Positions 42,582 through 54,539 are shown, counted from the first letter of the stretch. The stretch is 64,000 nucleotides of DNA from Ascarosepion bandense (GCA_037127315.1 JBBBDQ010000332.1:189001-253000); one strand, 5' to 3'. The notes: generated from the sequence alone by a model not told the origin. Made by a program: numbers and translations.

Positions 42582-43580
42582 CAAAATAATAACTAATTAG
42601 ACTCTGTAAGTATGTAGGCTGTAAATTTATACTAAGATAAACCTTCAAAAAAACCACTAACAAACAGAACCTAATTCCGTTATAATCCGGTGCACTGAGG
42701 CGTCGGATAAATGGGGAGAAAAAAATGAAAGCCGCGGAACAAGAACAAAACATTCAATACTCCGCAGTAAAGAAAAAAAAAACCCAAACGGAACCAACCA
42801 CAAGAAAAAGTGCTCGATACAAAGTACAAAAGATATACAAAAGTAGAGCAAAGACACACGAAAAAAAATCTAAAGTGAGCCAAAACCTACCGCGGTTTCA
42901 CACTACGGATCGTCAGGGCAAAGGCTAAACCACTAAAGATAAAACCAAATAAATAGATATGCACAAGATAAGGAGGAACCATACCAACAACTAAAAGCGG
43001 GGTTTAAAACAAAAAAAGCAAAACACACTAAACGCACTAAATAAGAAAAAAATTTTATTCAACACATAATTAAAAAATATAATTAAAAAATATAACATTA
43101 CGTTCTCACACTAAGCAATGAATTTAAGTTCGAACCCGCCCATAATCTACTTAATGCTAAGACCGAAATTCTTAACAAATGTAAGTTTCATAAATGTAAC
43201 GTTTTTTATTCAAAACAGTTTTGTTGGTAACGTTTTTTTATTAAAAGAAAATTTTTGGTAACGTTTTTTATTCAAAAAGGTTTTGTTGGTAACGTTTTAT
43301 TATTCAAAAACGTTTAGTTGGTAACGATGTTTAATTCAAAAAAGTTTTGTTGGTATCATTTTTTTCATTCAAGAAAGTTTTGTTGAATACTTTTATAGCA
43401 TTTCGACCCCAGTTTGTGATCAACTATTTACCCATAGCTGGGACCCTAACATGTGCTACCACTCCGGATCAAGGTGGACCTGGGAACAACAGCAATTAAG
43501 AGGTGGTTCCATGCTCCTCACAACCTCCCAATGAGAGGCCTTGCTACTGGATGCAGTTCACTGTCATGCCGAGGACCACA
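42390..43580 (+). repeat. Family E dispersed repeat, long copy
   Basis: Opens with a (TTGG)n run at 42393-42424, then TTTAACCAGCATATCAACC and GGTTATTTAATGG. A (TA)n insertion lies at 42528-42576, an ~600-bp interior is absent from the short copy, a ~38-bp minisatellite fills 43200-43380, and the conserved end runs from CGACCCCAGTTTG to GGCCTTGCTACTGGATGC. No transposase recognised. Confidence 0.7.
43195..43385. repeat. ~38-bp minisatellite inside family E
   Basis: Five to six imperfect copies of GGTAACGTTTTTTATTC followed by AAAA-GTTTTGTT. Confidence 0.85.
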
Positions 43581-44153
43581 GTTCATATTTCTCCGTGTTG
43601 TTTTTGTTTTTGTTTTTTATTTTTATTTTTTAACAAGAGTAGAGATTTATTTCGTGTTTCCTGTTTAAGATTGCGTATCAAGTTCTGTAAAGTCTACTTG
43701 CACACTATATTTCTAACGTAATCGTCTGAACTCCGAAATCTAGTTTACAAAATAAATTTTGACATCCTTATGTCTAGATTCGGCCATTATCTTTCCTTGT
43801 ATAAACTCAAGAAATTAACTTCTTGCCTTTTATTAAGCTTACAGGAAGCGTGTACATTGAGTACCTCTTGGAACTTGTATTTAGTGAATATTTCTGAATA
43901 CGTATATTATTTATACTCTCAATAACCGATTGAGTAATATAGAGAGGGGAAAATTTCATAAACAGCTGTTATTTACGCTTTACGCTATGTTTTCTGGTTA
44001 CCGTGTTGAACGCTGATTCGGTGTGGTTATAGGATTGAACACTTAACTGCTGGCTTATATAGATTTCCCAAACACATTACACGCTATGAATTCAGCCTTT
44101 CCCCGATATGCGCTAATTATCTGGTGGGTAAATTTCCGACTGCTTATAGATCC

Positions 44154-44192
<39 letters not shown>

Positions 44193-44299
44193 TATAATAA
44201 TAGAAATAAATAAATACTGTCAAAAAAACATTTTTAACTTACAACTTTTAGTAGTTTTTTCTATACATATTAAGACAGTATACGTGGATTATCATTATG

Positions 44300-44345
<46 letters not shown>

Positions 44346-44542
44346 CGTATCGAGGCAGCAAATAATTTTCTAAGCATATACTGTTTAATTTAAGAGACAA
44401 TGAATGTCTATTATGTTTAATCATGAGCCGTTCTAAACGTCGTATTTTGGCTTTAATTTCAGTTGAAAATAAAGACAAAAATTCTCCAACATTTGGATAA
44501 TTTTTTATTAATTTGGTTCTAAGCTTTCAATTGCTATATACT

Positions 44543-44608
<66 letters not shown>

Positions 44609-45399
44609 CTAAACCTACTTCCTCATATCTGCACTTAAAATAATGCAATACATCGAATAAAAAGGATTAAACTCATTGTATTACTAATTCATGCTTACAA
44701 GACGAAGCTCAAATAAGTGTGTTGTCATATCTTCTATGCAAAATTGGGGACGACTATTTTGCCTATGTCACTATAAAGTGAATCTTTAAAGGGTATCAAA
44801 TTATTCCCGCAGAATATTACTGCCGCAGTGAAGTCTAACTCTAATAGGGAACAATATTTGTGACATTATTCCATACTAACTTTGATATGTATCACAGAAT
44901 TCCGGTCAAATTCTATCCAGGAGAACCGGTCTTTTTATTTAATCACCATAACTTTTTAGGAAAATCTTAATTGTTTTATAGCCTTGTGCCAGACTAAAGA
45001 AAGATTAGTAAATCACGTAAACAGAGAGGCAAGAACAAAAATAAAAAATTGTTTGAAAAGGAAACGAAAAAAAAATTATTAGAAAAAAGAATACTTTCAA
45101 TTTTCTCTAAAGGATCCATTTTGGTTTCTTTCGGACGGTGGTGCTAATTTTTATACGACGGCAAAAGACCTGGGTAAAAAAAATGCGACCTGGATCAAGA
45201 TCAGGATTTGGTATAAGCAGAAATAGATGATGATTATGATGATGATGTATTAATGAAACGTAAACACATCTAAATGGTTGCTTTTTTTTTAACCAGTAAT
45301 TTTATGACGTGTTTAATGTTATTTCAGTGACGATTTATTTTTTTCTTGATTCTGAGGCCAAGATAAATAAATTCTTTATTGAAAATGATATAAATAAAT
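43580..45399. other. Unclassified sequence with microsatellites
   Basis: Contains (TA)n at 44154-44189 and 44301-44343 and (GT)n at 44565-44605. No recognised mobile element or gene; the stretch 44610-45390 may be low-copy DNA. Confidence 0.4.
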
Positions 45400-45649
45400 A
45401 AATTCGTAGCGGTGAAGGAAATTTAAGAAAAATGTAGAAAAGAGAATAAAAAGTAAGAATGGAAAAGTTGGTGGGTTGGAGGAAAAATGAGAAAAGAGGA
45501 AATAGGAGAAAGATAGAAACAAAAAGAGAGAATACAATAGACGATTGGAAAAGGGGGACAATAAAAAGGAATGGAAGATGAGAGAGACTGAATGGGGTAT
45601 GAGGAAGGAGAGAAGAAAGAAACAGAGGAAGTGAAAGGGGTTAGATTTA

Positions 45650-46115
45650 AAAGAAGAAGAAGAAAAAGAAGAAGAAGAAGAAGAAGAAAAAGAAGAAGAA
45701 GAAGAAGAAAAAGAAGAAGAAGAAGAAGAAAAAGAAGAAGAAGAAGAAGAAGAAGAAGAAGAAGAAGAAGAAGAAGAAGAAGAAGAAGAAGAAGAAGAAG
45801 AAGAAGAAGAAGAAGAAGAAGAAGAAGAAGAAGAAGAAGAAGAAGAAGAAGAAGAAGAAGAAGAAGAAGAAAAAAAGAAGAAGAAGAAGAAGAAGAAGAA
45901 GAAGAAGAAGAAGAAGAAGAAGAAGAAGAAGAAGAAGAAGAAGAAGAAGAAGAAGAAGAAGAAGAAGAAGAAGAAGAAGAAGAAGAAGAAGAAGAAGAAG
46001 AAGAAGAAGAAGAAGAAGAAGAAGAAGAAGAAGAAGAAGAAGAAGAAGAAGAAGAAGAAGAAGAAGAAGAAGAAGAAGAAAAAGAAGAAGAAGAAGAAGA
46101 AAAAGAAGAAGAGAA
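45650..46115. repeat. (GAA)n tract, about 350 bp nearly pure
   Basis: GAA units run almost without interruption from about 45731 to 46079, with one AAAAAAG interruption near 45870 and imperfect shoulders. Such purine tracts can adopt triplex (H-DNA) structures. The exact length in the genome is uncertain. Confidence 0.95.
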
Positions 46116-46533
46116 ATAAGAAGAGAAAAGAAGTAGAAGAGGACGAAGAAAAATTCAACAGTTGAAGAAAACCGTAGAAAAGGAAGAAGAATGCACTCGG
46201 AGAAAAAAAAGAACGTAGAAATTAATCAAGGAGTGAAAGAAGAAAAAGCCAAATAAGATGAAACAAAAAGATTAAGTACAAGAAGAGGACAGTTTAACAT
46301 TCCAAGAAAACTATAGAAGAACATAATTCAATTGGTAAAGAAAGCCGTAGATAGTTAAGAAGGAGAGAAGAAGAAAAAAAAAACAAAGAAAATAAAGTAG
46401 AAGAAAGAAAAATTAAGTAGAAGAAGAAGATTCAGTAGAAGAAAAATAAGATGAATTAATCCATAGAAAAAAACACATAGAAAGAGAAGAAGAAGAGAAA
46501 GAAGAAGGGTAATAATAATAATAATAATAATAA

Positions 46534-46564
<31 letters not shown>

Positions 46565-46669
46565 CATTTTAATACATTTGAATAAGATCCCCCCCCCCGC
46601 AAAAAAAAAGGACCAGGAAAGAGAAAGAAGATAAGGCTAAAGAAGAGGGAGAAAAAACATAAAGATTAC

Positions 46670-48960
46670 ATGGAAAAAGAAGGATTCAACAGTCGACGAA
46701 AACGATTCAAAATGGAGAAGAATTTTAATGCAATTAGAAAAGAATACCGTAGAAAGGGATCAGAGAGAAAGAAGAAGAAGAAGAAGAAGAAGAAGAAGAA
46801 GAAGAATTCAACAGTGGCAGAAAACTATAGACGGGGAAGAAGAAAATTTCATGCAATTGGAGAAGAAAACCATTGAAAAGAAACAAAGAAAGAAAGATGA
46901 TGATGAAAAAAAAGAAAAAAGAAGATAAATTAGACGAAGAATTGAACAATTGAAAGAAACATAGAAAGGAAAGAAAAAAAGGAATAATTTCAATGCAACT
47001 GCCGAAGAAAATCCTAGAAAGGAATCAAGGAGAGAAAGAAAGGATGTTTAAAGAAAATTAAATCCAAACAAGAAGAAAACGAAGAAGATGAAGTAGATGA
47101 AAAAGAAGAATATTAACTAAGCTGAGAAAAAGAATAAGATGAAACTATAGAAAATGAACAAAGAGTAAAAGAAAAATAAGCCAAAGAAGATGTAAAATAG
47201 AAAAATAAGACTAATTTGAAGAAAAAGAAGGAAAATAATAAGATAAGTAGTAGATAAGGAAGAATTCAGCATTCGAAGAAAAACAAAGGGTACGGAAGAA
47301 GAAGAAGAAGAAGAAGAAGAAGAAGAAGAAGAAGAAGAAGAAGAATTAATTAGTCGAAAAAGACAACAGAAAGGGAAGAAGAAGAAGAAACTCAATACAT
47401 TTGAAAAAGAAAAGCATAGAATCGAAGCAAAGACAAAAAGAATGAAAGATTAAAGATGAAGAAGAACAAAAACAAGAAGATGAAGTTGAATAAAAAGAAG
47501 AATTCAACTGTGAATGAAAACTAGAGAAACGGATAAGGACAGTTTTAATGCAATTGATGAAGAAAACAGTAGTCTGGAACAGATGGGAAGAAAGAAGAAG
47601 ACACTAAAAAAAATGAAGAAAAAGATGTTGAAATGGAAGAAGGTCAAGTAGTAAAAAAAAAAAAGAAAAAGGTGAATATTAAAGAGAAACAGAAGAAGAA
47701 TTCAACAGTGGAATAAAAGTGTAGAAAATTTCTATACAATTGAAGGAGAAAACCATAGAAAGGAAATAAAGAGAGAAGAAAAGGCTAAAGAACATGAAGA
47801 AGAAGAAATCGAAGAAAATTTAGTAAAAGAAGAAGAGCATATTAAATAGAAGAAGAAGAATTTAGCTGTCGAAGAAAACCATCAAAGAGGAAAAGAAGAA
47901 TAAAGATTCCAATGCACTTGGAAAAGAAAACTATAGAAAGTTGACAAAGAGAGAAAGAAGAGGCTAAAGAAAGATTTTAACTACAAGAAGAAAAATGTAG
48001 GTTAAATTGATGAAAAAGAAGAATTCAAAAATCTACGAAAATCGTATAAAAAGAAGAATACTTAAAAGAAGAATTTTAATGCAATTGAAGAGGAAAACCA
48101 TAGAATGGATACAAACAAAGAAAGATGAAATAGCAAAGTAGGTGAAGAAGTATAAAAAGAATGAGATTATTTAGAAAAAAAATTAACAAACGAAGAAAAC
48201 CATAGAAAAAAACAAGAAAAGAATTTTTATTGCTATTCGAAAAGAAAATAATAGAAAGGAAACAAAGAGAGAAAGAAAAAGAGATTAAAAAACAGGAAAA
48301 AGAAAACGGAGTAGATTAAATAGAAAAAAGAAAGAAGAGGTAAAAAAAGAAGAAAAAAGAATTAAGTAGTCGACGAAATTCATACTAAATAAAGAAGATT
48401 TTTAATGTAATTATAGAAGGAATCCATAAAAATGGAACAAAGAGAGGAAGAAGGGGTTAATGAAGATTAATAAGAAAAAGAAAACGAAAAGATTATGTAG
48501 AAGAAGAAAAAGAAGTAGAAGAATTCAACAGTTGAAGAAAACCATAGAAAAAGAAGAAGAAGAATTTTCATGCAATTGGAGAAGAAAATCATAGAAAGGT
48601 AACGAAAAAACAATGACGAAAAGACTAAAGAATGTGATGAAGAAGCAAAAAGAATATTAAGTAGAAAAAGAAAAAATAGATGAAGACTAATTAGAAGAAG
48701 AAGAATTCTACAGTCGAAAGCAATCCTAGAAACGGATGAAGAAGAAGCATTTTAATGCACCTGGGGAAAAAAACTTATAAAGGAAAACAAAGAGAGAAAG
48801 AAAAGGGGTTAAAGAAAATAAAAAAAATTAATGCAATTATTAAAGAAAACCGCAGAAAGGGAAAAAAAGAATAAAAATTTTTAATGCACTTAGAAGAGAA
48901 AACCGTAGAAAGGGCACAAGAAAAAAAAAGAAGAAGAAAGGGCTCAAGCAGAAAAGATGA
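46670..48960. repeat. Diverged purine-rich tandem array
   Basis: A unit built on GAATTCAACAGT-GAAGAAA, TTTTAATGCAATTGGAGAAG and AAAACCATAGAAAGGAAACA followed by AAGAGAGAAAGAAGAGGCTA recurs about a dozen times with irregular spacing (roughly 120-190 bp), for example near 46732, 46850, 47545, 47735, 47915, 48080, 48405, 48570 and 48832. Confidence 0.8.
47771..48455 (+). repeat. Left arm of large inverted repeat
   Basis: Reverse-complementary to 49993-50700. Position 47911 pairs with 50562; a 60-nt stretch around 47883-47943 is identical, and a ~95-nt stretch around 48065-48160 differs at only a few bases. Small indels are present (pair sums drift from about 98473 to 98445). Confidence 0.92.
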
Positions 48961-49992
48961 GATTTAGTTGGATGAGTGAATAAAGCAATCAAGGCAGTGA
49001 AGGGAAAATGAAAAAAAATACTAAGATAAGTAATAAAATGATTGCAAGCGAAAAGTAATTCATAAGAAGATTGTAGAAGAAAAAATGAGCAGAAGAAAAT
49101 AATGAAAATCTAAAAGAGAGAAAGAAAAAGATGAATGAAACGTAGAAATAAAATCCACAAAATGAAGATGGTGACTAGAACAGGAAAATGGATTCGCAAT
49201 TAAAGTGAGAGGGAAACATGGAAAGAGGATGTCGGGAAAAAATAAAATGGCGAATCAAAGAAAGAGGAGGGCCTAAAAAAATGAATAAAAATACTGGAGA
49301 TTTTAAAGAGAAAATATTGAAATATTAGGAACGAAAAGACATTGGCGGCGGGGAAAATAGTAAATCGAGTGAAAAGAAGCTCTCGAGATGAACGAGGGGG
49401 AGAGAGAGAGAGAAACACAAAACTATTGCAAAAGTAGATGAGCCCACTCCAAGAACAAAAGTCGATAAAAAGGGTTTCATTTCCGAAAAGGCTTTGTTTT
49501 GATTTCATTAAATCGTTTTGTATCCAAACGCCAAACGCATAACACAAAAGCCGATAGGCGTTCGTTTGGTGCGATGCAAAATAATCTCTCGACAAACTTT
49601 CTCGGATCTTTTTCCTTTCATTATTATTTAAAATTTTCTAATTTCGTAATGTTTTATTTGACTTTTCGTTTTTCTTTTATTTATTTAGTTTTATTCAATA
49701 TTCTGCTTTTCTTTTTCATTTTTAATCATTTACGTCTTTTATTTGATTTATTTTACTGAGCTTTATGACAAACGAACATCTTTAGGTTTCCCCCTTTGCT
49801 GTCAGCTTTATCGTCTACTTTTCTTTCTTTTTTTCTTTTTTTTGTCTGTAGGTCCAATTCTATATCGTACTCTTTTTCACTTTTTTATCCACCATTGGCC
49901 ATGTTATACATCTTTATCAATATCTGCTTGTTATATCCTAGTTTTCTTATTCACTTGATAGTCTATTTCGTTGTTTCTTTTTTTATTATGTT
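48456..49992. other. Spacer between inverted-repeat arms
   Basis: About 1.54 kb. The left part continues the purine array, 49200-49480 is the last purine-rich DNA, and after 49590 the strand is pyrimidine-rich. No evident pairing between the two halves of the spacer. A 131-codon minus-strand frame at 49200-49595 is low complexity. Confidence 0.7.
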
Positions 49993-50700
49993 TTCTTTCT
50001 CTCTGTTCCATTTTTATGGGTTCCTTCTATAATTACACTAAAAATCTTCTTCTTTACTTAGTATGAATTTTGTCGACTACTTAATTCTTTTTCTTCTTCT
50101 TTTTTTAACCTCTTCCTTCTTTTTTCTACTTAATCTACTTCGTTTTCTTTTTCATGTCTTTCATCTTCTTTAATCTTTTCTTTCTCTTTTTGTTTCCTTT
50201 CTATGATTTTCTTTTCGAATTGCATTAAAATTCCTTTTCTTGTTTTTTTTTTCTATGGTTTTCTTTGGTTATTAAGTTCTTTTTTTTCTAAATAAATTCG
50301 TTCTTTTTATACTTCTTCGCCTACTTTGCTATTTCATCTTTCTTTGTTTGTATCCATTCTATTGTTTTCCTCTTCAATTGCATTAAAATTCTTCTTTTAC
50401 GTATTCTTCTTTTTATACGATTTTCGGAGGAAATTTTTTAATTCTTCTTTTTCATCAATTTAACCTACTTTTTTCTTCTTGTAGTTAATATCTTGTAGTT
50501 AATATCTTTTTTCTTCTTTCTCTCTTTCTCAACTTTCTATAGTTTTCTTTTCCAAGTGCATTGGAATCTTTATTCTTCTTTTCCTCTTTTATGGTTTTCT
50601 TCGACAGTTGAATTCTTCTCCTTCCATTTAATATGCTCTTCTTTTACTAAATTTTTTTCGATTTCTTCTTCTTCATGTTCTTTAGCCTTTTCTTCTATCT
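49993..50700 (-). repeat. Right arm of large inverted repeat
   Basis: On the minus strand it reads GCTAAAGAACATGAAGAAGA, AAGATTCCAATGCACTTGGA, GGATACAAACAAAGAAAGAT and CCATAAAAATGGAACA in the same order as the left arm. A short local duplication (TTGTAGTTAATATC twice near 50480) is private to this arm. Confidence 0.92.
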
Positions 50701-51666
50701 ATCTTTCTTTTTTTCTATTTATTGATATTCTTCAATTTTTCTTCCTTCCTTCATTCCTTCTATCCTTATTTCGTTTTTCTTTAAGTAATATGGCTTTCGT
50801 AATGCTTCCCCATTTTTATTGGATTATTTCTGTTTCTTTCTTACTTTCTTTATCTGTATTCGTTTGCGTCTTCTTTTTTATCTTTACTCATTTTCCCAAC
50901 TTTTCATTCTTCTTTCTTTCTTTCCTTTTTTTTTCTTTTTCTTACTTTTTCCGTTTCTCCAAGGACTATTTTTTATTTTCTATCAACCGACAGACGCCGT
51001 TTCTTTCCATTCTACCTTTTCGGTATCCTTCTCATATTTCTCTTAACTTCCTTTGAATTTTTTCATTTTGCTTTGTTTCTTTTCCCAGAATTCTTCCTCT
51101 TCACAATCCGCCTTGTTCCCTCCCTTTTCTTATTGACTGGTTTCCACTTGTATTTTTGTTTATTCTTTCCAATATCAATTCCTTCCTTTCTTTTGATCTT
51201 TTTTCTTTCTTCATTCTTTATTACTTCATTGTTTCCCTCTTTCTTTTCATATTTTCTTTTACGCTTCCATTGTTTGCTTTGTCTTCTTTTACTAAATGCC
51301 GTAAATTTTTCATTCCGTCTTTTAGTCTCTCTTTCTTTTCTCGCTTCATTCCTGCCTCTTTTTGTCTCACCACCCTCGTGTTTTCTTTCTTTCTTTTCAC
51401 TTTTACTTTACTTTTTTTCCCAATGTTTCTTCTTTTTCTCCGGCTCTCCTCTTTAGTTTCGCCCTTCCATTACTCTTTCTTTCTTTCTTTCTTTCTTTCT
51501 TTCCTTCTTTCTTTCTTTCCAAATGCTTTTTCTTCTCGTCTTCTCTTATTTTCTCTATTTTTCTTTTTATCTCCTTTTACTTTTCTTGTTTGTTTGTTTC
51601 ATTCTTTCTTTCTTTTGATCCTTTTCCTTCTTTCATTTGTTTACCTATTGGTTATTTCCCTTATTT

Positions 51667-51718
<52 letters not shown>

Positions 51719-51790
51719 ATTCCGTCGCTTATATTCGTTTTCTTATTATTGTTCTTTATCTTTTTCTTTCTTAGCTCCGCATTTTCTTTT

Positions 51791-51826
<36 letters not shown>

Positions 51827-52456
51827 TTTCACCGTTTCTAGTTATTGTTCTTTCGTTTTTATTTTCTTAGCCTCTTGTTTTCTTCATTTATTTATTTCTT
51901 TTTATCATTTACTACTACTTCTATTTTTTTTATTTTTACTCTATTTCCTTTCTTTATTTTTTACTTTCTTTATTGATTCTTTGCTTGTTTCTTTTTCTTT
52001 TTACCGTTTGTTCTTTCTTACTTCCTTTCTTTGTTTCTTCTCATCTTATTTTATTACTGTCTGTTGGTTTTTTTTCTCATTTATTTCTCCTTTTTCTATC
52101 TCATTTTCATATCCTTCTTTCCTTTCGGCTTTTCTTTCTTTCTTTTTTCTCTTCTCTTCTTTCTTTCCTTTTCTATCCATTCTTTTCACTTGTTTCATTT
52201 CTTTTTTCTCTCTTATTTTATCACTTTCTTTGTCACCGCTTTCTCTCTGTCTCTCCCCCTCTCTCTCTCGTCTTTCTTTCTTTTCAATTTATTTTATTCC
52301 ATCTTTCCTTTACGCATTCGTTTGTCTTATCTTGTTTAGTTTTTCACGTTTTTTGCAGTCTCTTCTTCAAACTTCATTCTTTCTCTTCGTTGCTTCTCCT
52401 CTTTACCACGCATCTTTCCTATCCTACTCTAATAATATCTTATTCTTTTGGATAAG

Positions 52457-52459
52457 TCC

Positions 52460-52500
<41 letters not shown>
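52457..52500. repeat. (ATT)n microsatellite
   Basis: About 14 ATT units at the end of the pyrimidine tract. Confidence 0.95.
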
Positions 52501-52824
52501 TACTATTTTTATTATTTATCTCCTCTTCAAACTTAATCATTGAGACTGAGTACACCTTTCCGGAACTTTACCCCGGCTGCATTTTATTCGTTTGTTGTCT
52601 TTTTGGTGTTCTTCTTCTAGAACCACAACCAGCAATCTTTTCTGTTCTTGTATCTTTTACAATGGCAAAGGGCGAAAAGATTACACATTGAACAAAGAGA
52701 AGAAACGACCAAATAGCTCCCGGAAAATATCGAGTTATGCAACCACGGGTATCGCTCATTTGAAATTCTTTTCATAGCCTTCTTCTACTTTAAAAGCTAC
52801 ATTATCTCAAAATATTTCTATGAC

Positions 52825-52827
<3 letters not shown>

Positions 52828-52888
<61 letters not shown>
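52828..52888. repeat. (ATA)n microsatellite
   Basis: About 20 AAT-type units. Confidence 0.95.
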
Positions 52889-52891
<3 letters not shown>

Positions 52892-53150
52892 CTGGCTCTT
52901 TCGGCGACTGCATATATTATGGACTAAGTGTGGTCTGTCTGATGTCTTTGTTGTTATTTGACAGATATCTTAATGTTCCTGGCGTATTAAAAAACAAAAA
53001 ACAAAAAAAAAACTGTGTAACAAAAAAAAATATAAATAAACAAATAAAATAATGATAATGGCCAAAATCTGTACTGGAAAATATGCAATTTGATGGGAAG
53101 AATTCGATGGGAAGAAAACTCAAAGAAAACGGTATAAACATCACCCACAC
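52889..53150. other. Unassigned sequence
   Basis: Nothing recognised besides short poly-A runs. Confidence 0.3.
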
Positions 53151-53430
53151 CCGGTTACAGATATAGGACCTGTAAAAATTTTGTGGTAGTTTATATGACA
53201 AACAGACAGAACAAATAAAGCTAATCGCCCAGATATCATGATAAAAGACCACGTAAACAAAATGTGCTTTCTTATTGATATGGCACCCCTTGCATACTTC
53301 AATACAACTTTGCAAATGTTCAAAAACTAAATATGCATGGAACTTGAAGTGATATCTCATGAGGACATCAGTAATTACAATTGTATCCCGAGCCCTCTTA
53401 TACCTTAGAAAAAAGGTTCCGATAGTCGCA
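53150..53430 (+). pseudogene. Non-LTR retrotransposon C-terminal fragment
   Basis: Plus-strand peptides KANRPDIMIKDHVNKMCFLI, DMAPLAYFNTTL and, after a stop, MELEVIS follow the pattern ANKPDI-VKDH-NK-C-LIDMA-PSD-N, then K-LEIEI, seen at the C-terminal end of certain LINE RT proteins. It is a different lineage signature from LINE-J and LINE-R. Interrupted by stops and flanked by no visible 3' tail. Confidence 0.65.
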
Positions 53431-53477
53431 GTTAAGAGATTAAAGATGTCTAAAAGATATACAAAAATTCTCTTTCA

Positions 53478-53595
53478 TTGATGCGATGATCGATATGTTT
53501 ATGAATTCTGTTAAATTTCAATAAGTGATAAGTTAACCTCTGGGAGTGTTTGTTACTTGTGCGACCCCTTGAGTAACTTACAAAGGGTGTACTAA
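53478..53595 (+). repeat. First copy of a ~118-bp local duplication
   Basis: GCGATGATCGATATGTTTAT, AAGTGATAAGTTAACC and CTTGTGCGACCCCTTGAGTA match 54268-54385 in order with about 75-80% identity by eye. Confidence 0.65.
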
Positions 53596-53664
53596 GTGTC
53601 ACTCAGTCTGTTAAGTGCCATACGTGATACACGCTTTGGCCGATCATGTCTCGAAAAATAAGAC
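53592..53664 (-). mobile_element. SINE-A 3'-end fragment
   Basis: CTGTTAAGTGCCATACGTG to GATCATGTCTCGAAAAATAA only; the rest of the SINE is missing. Confidence 0.75.
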
Positions 53665-53767
53665 TGCTTAAAATATGTTTCATCAGAAAGCGGGGCCCTA
53701 CCACTAAAAAAATACAAGGAGTTTTTCGTTGATGGAAACTCAGCCATTTTCGCTGCAGATGATTATC

Positions 53768-54045
53768 AGTCAGTCAGTTAAATGCCATACATGATACACG
53801 CTTGGGCGATCATGTCTCGAAAGAAACATGACTCACTGGGCAGAAGATTATTTCGCAGTAGGTTGCTAATACTTTCTGCGGTAGACTGGTTGCCAGCCAA
53901 GGTAACCCAATCTGTCATGTTATTTAACCTATACCTGGAGGAAAGAGACAGATTAATACATTTCCCAAGGATATTTGCGCGAAAGTGAATGCAAGGAATT
54001 CAACTGGAATTCGAACTCGGCTTCCCGATTTCTCGCATTAAGAGT
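53768..54045 (-). mobile_element. SINE-A copy, head truncated
   Basis: Tail (CAGTCAGTCAGTTAAATGCC) and body are complete; it ends at GATTTCTCG, before the A-box. Confidence 0.88.
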
Positions 54046-54267
54046 TCGACAGTTTGTAATAAGTTTTCAGCAGTAATAGCAAGAATATGTATGACAATGT
54101 ACGTTGTAGGGGTGCGACGAACTGTTGTAATTTGAGAAAGGTTTTACTGCACTTCGAAATCACCAAAGTGTAGATGACTTACCTTGAGATATTTCAGTGT
54201 TTAACTGTGTTATATCTCATATAACTTTACCATAAAGTTGCTCAAGTGTTATAGCGTTGGCTGTTTG

Positions 54268-54385
54268 TTACGCGATGATTGATATGTCTGTGAGTTCTGC
54301 GAAGTTTAAGTAAGTGAGAAATTAATCTACGAGAGAGTTTGGCGCTTGTGTGACTCCTTGAATATTTGGCAAAGGATGTAATAAG
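54268..54385 (+). repeat. Second copy of the ~118-bp local duplication
   Basis: GCGATGATTGATATGTCTGT, AAGTGAGAAATTAATC and CTTGTGTGACTCCTTGAATA match 53478-53595 in the same order. Confidence 0.65.
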
Positions 54386-54511
54386 GATGTCCTTAGAAAA
54401 TGAAAATAAAATGTAGGATAAATGTCTTCTTCTCAAGGATAGAAAATGCAATCAAACGCTATTTTCTTTATCTGTACCTGAATTGAAATCATTCTACAAA
54501 ATCTAAGATGT

Positions 54512-54536
54512 CTGAAGATATCCCCAATACGGAAAC
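54512..54536 (+). other. Hammerhead-like motif (H5), weak
   Basis: CTGAAGA (54512-54518) and GAAAC (54532-54536) fit the two conserved boxes, but the 13 bases between them form at best a TAT/ATA helix II, so folding is doubtful. Confidence 0.25.
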
Positions 54537-54539
54537 ATT

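Larger units (their letters stand above)
45400..49480. repeat. Purine-rich tract (plus strand A/G)
   Basis: About 4 kb in which the plus strand is dominated by A and G. All long frames are compositional artefacts (K, E, R runs). It flips to the opposite asymmetry at about 49500-49600. Confidence 0.92.
49590..52500. repeat. Pyrimidine-rich tract (plus strand C/T) with (CTTT)n runs
   Basis: The plus strand is dominated by T and C. Pure (CTTT)n runs occur near 51476-51520, 51668-51718 and 51789-51827. The 511-codon F/L/S frame across 51156-52691 is an artefact of this composition. Confidence 0.92.

Noticed and set aside
42725..42928. Lysine-rich 67-codon frame
   Set aside because: Lies in the interior of a dispersed repeat (family E) and is A-rich by composition.
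45376..46158. 260-codon F/S frame and 175-codon R/E frame
   Set aside because: Pure consequence of the GAA repeat; all frames of such a tract are open.
51156..52691. 511-codon frame resembling a multi-pass membrane protein
   Set aside because: F/L/S-rich because the strand is nearly all pyrimidine with CTTT runs; no conserved domain and no codon bias.
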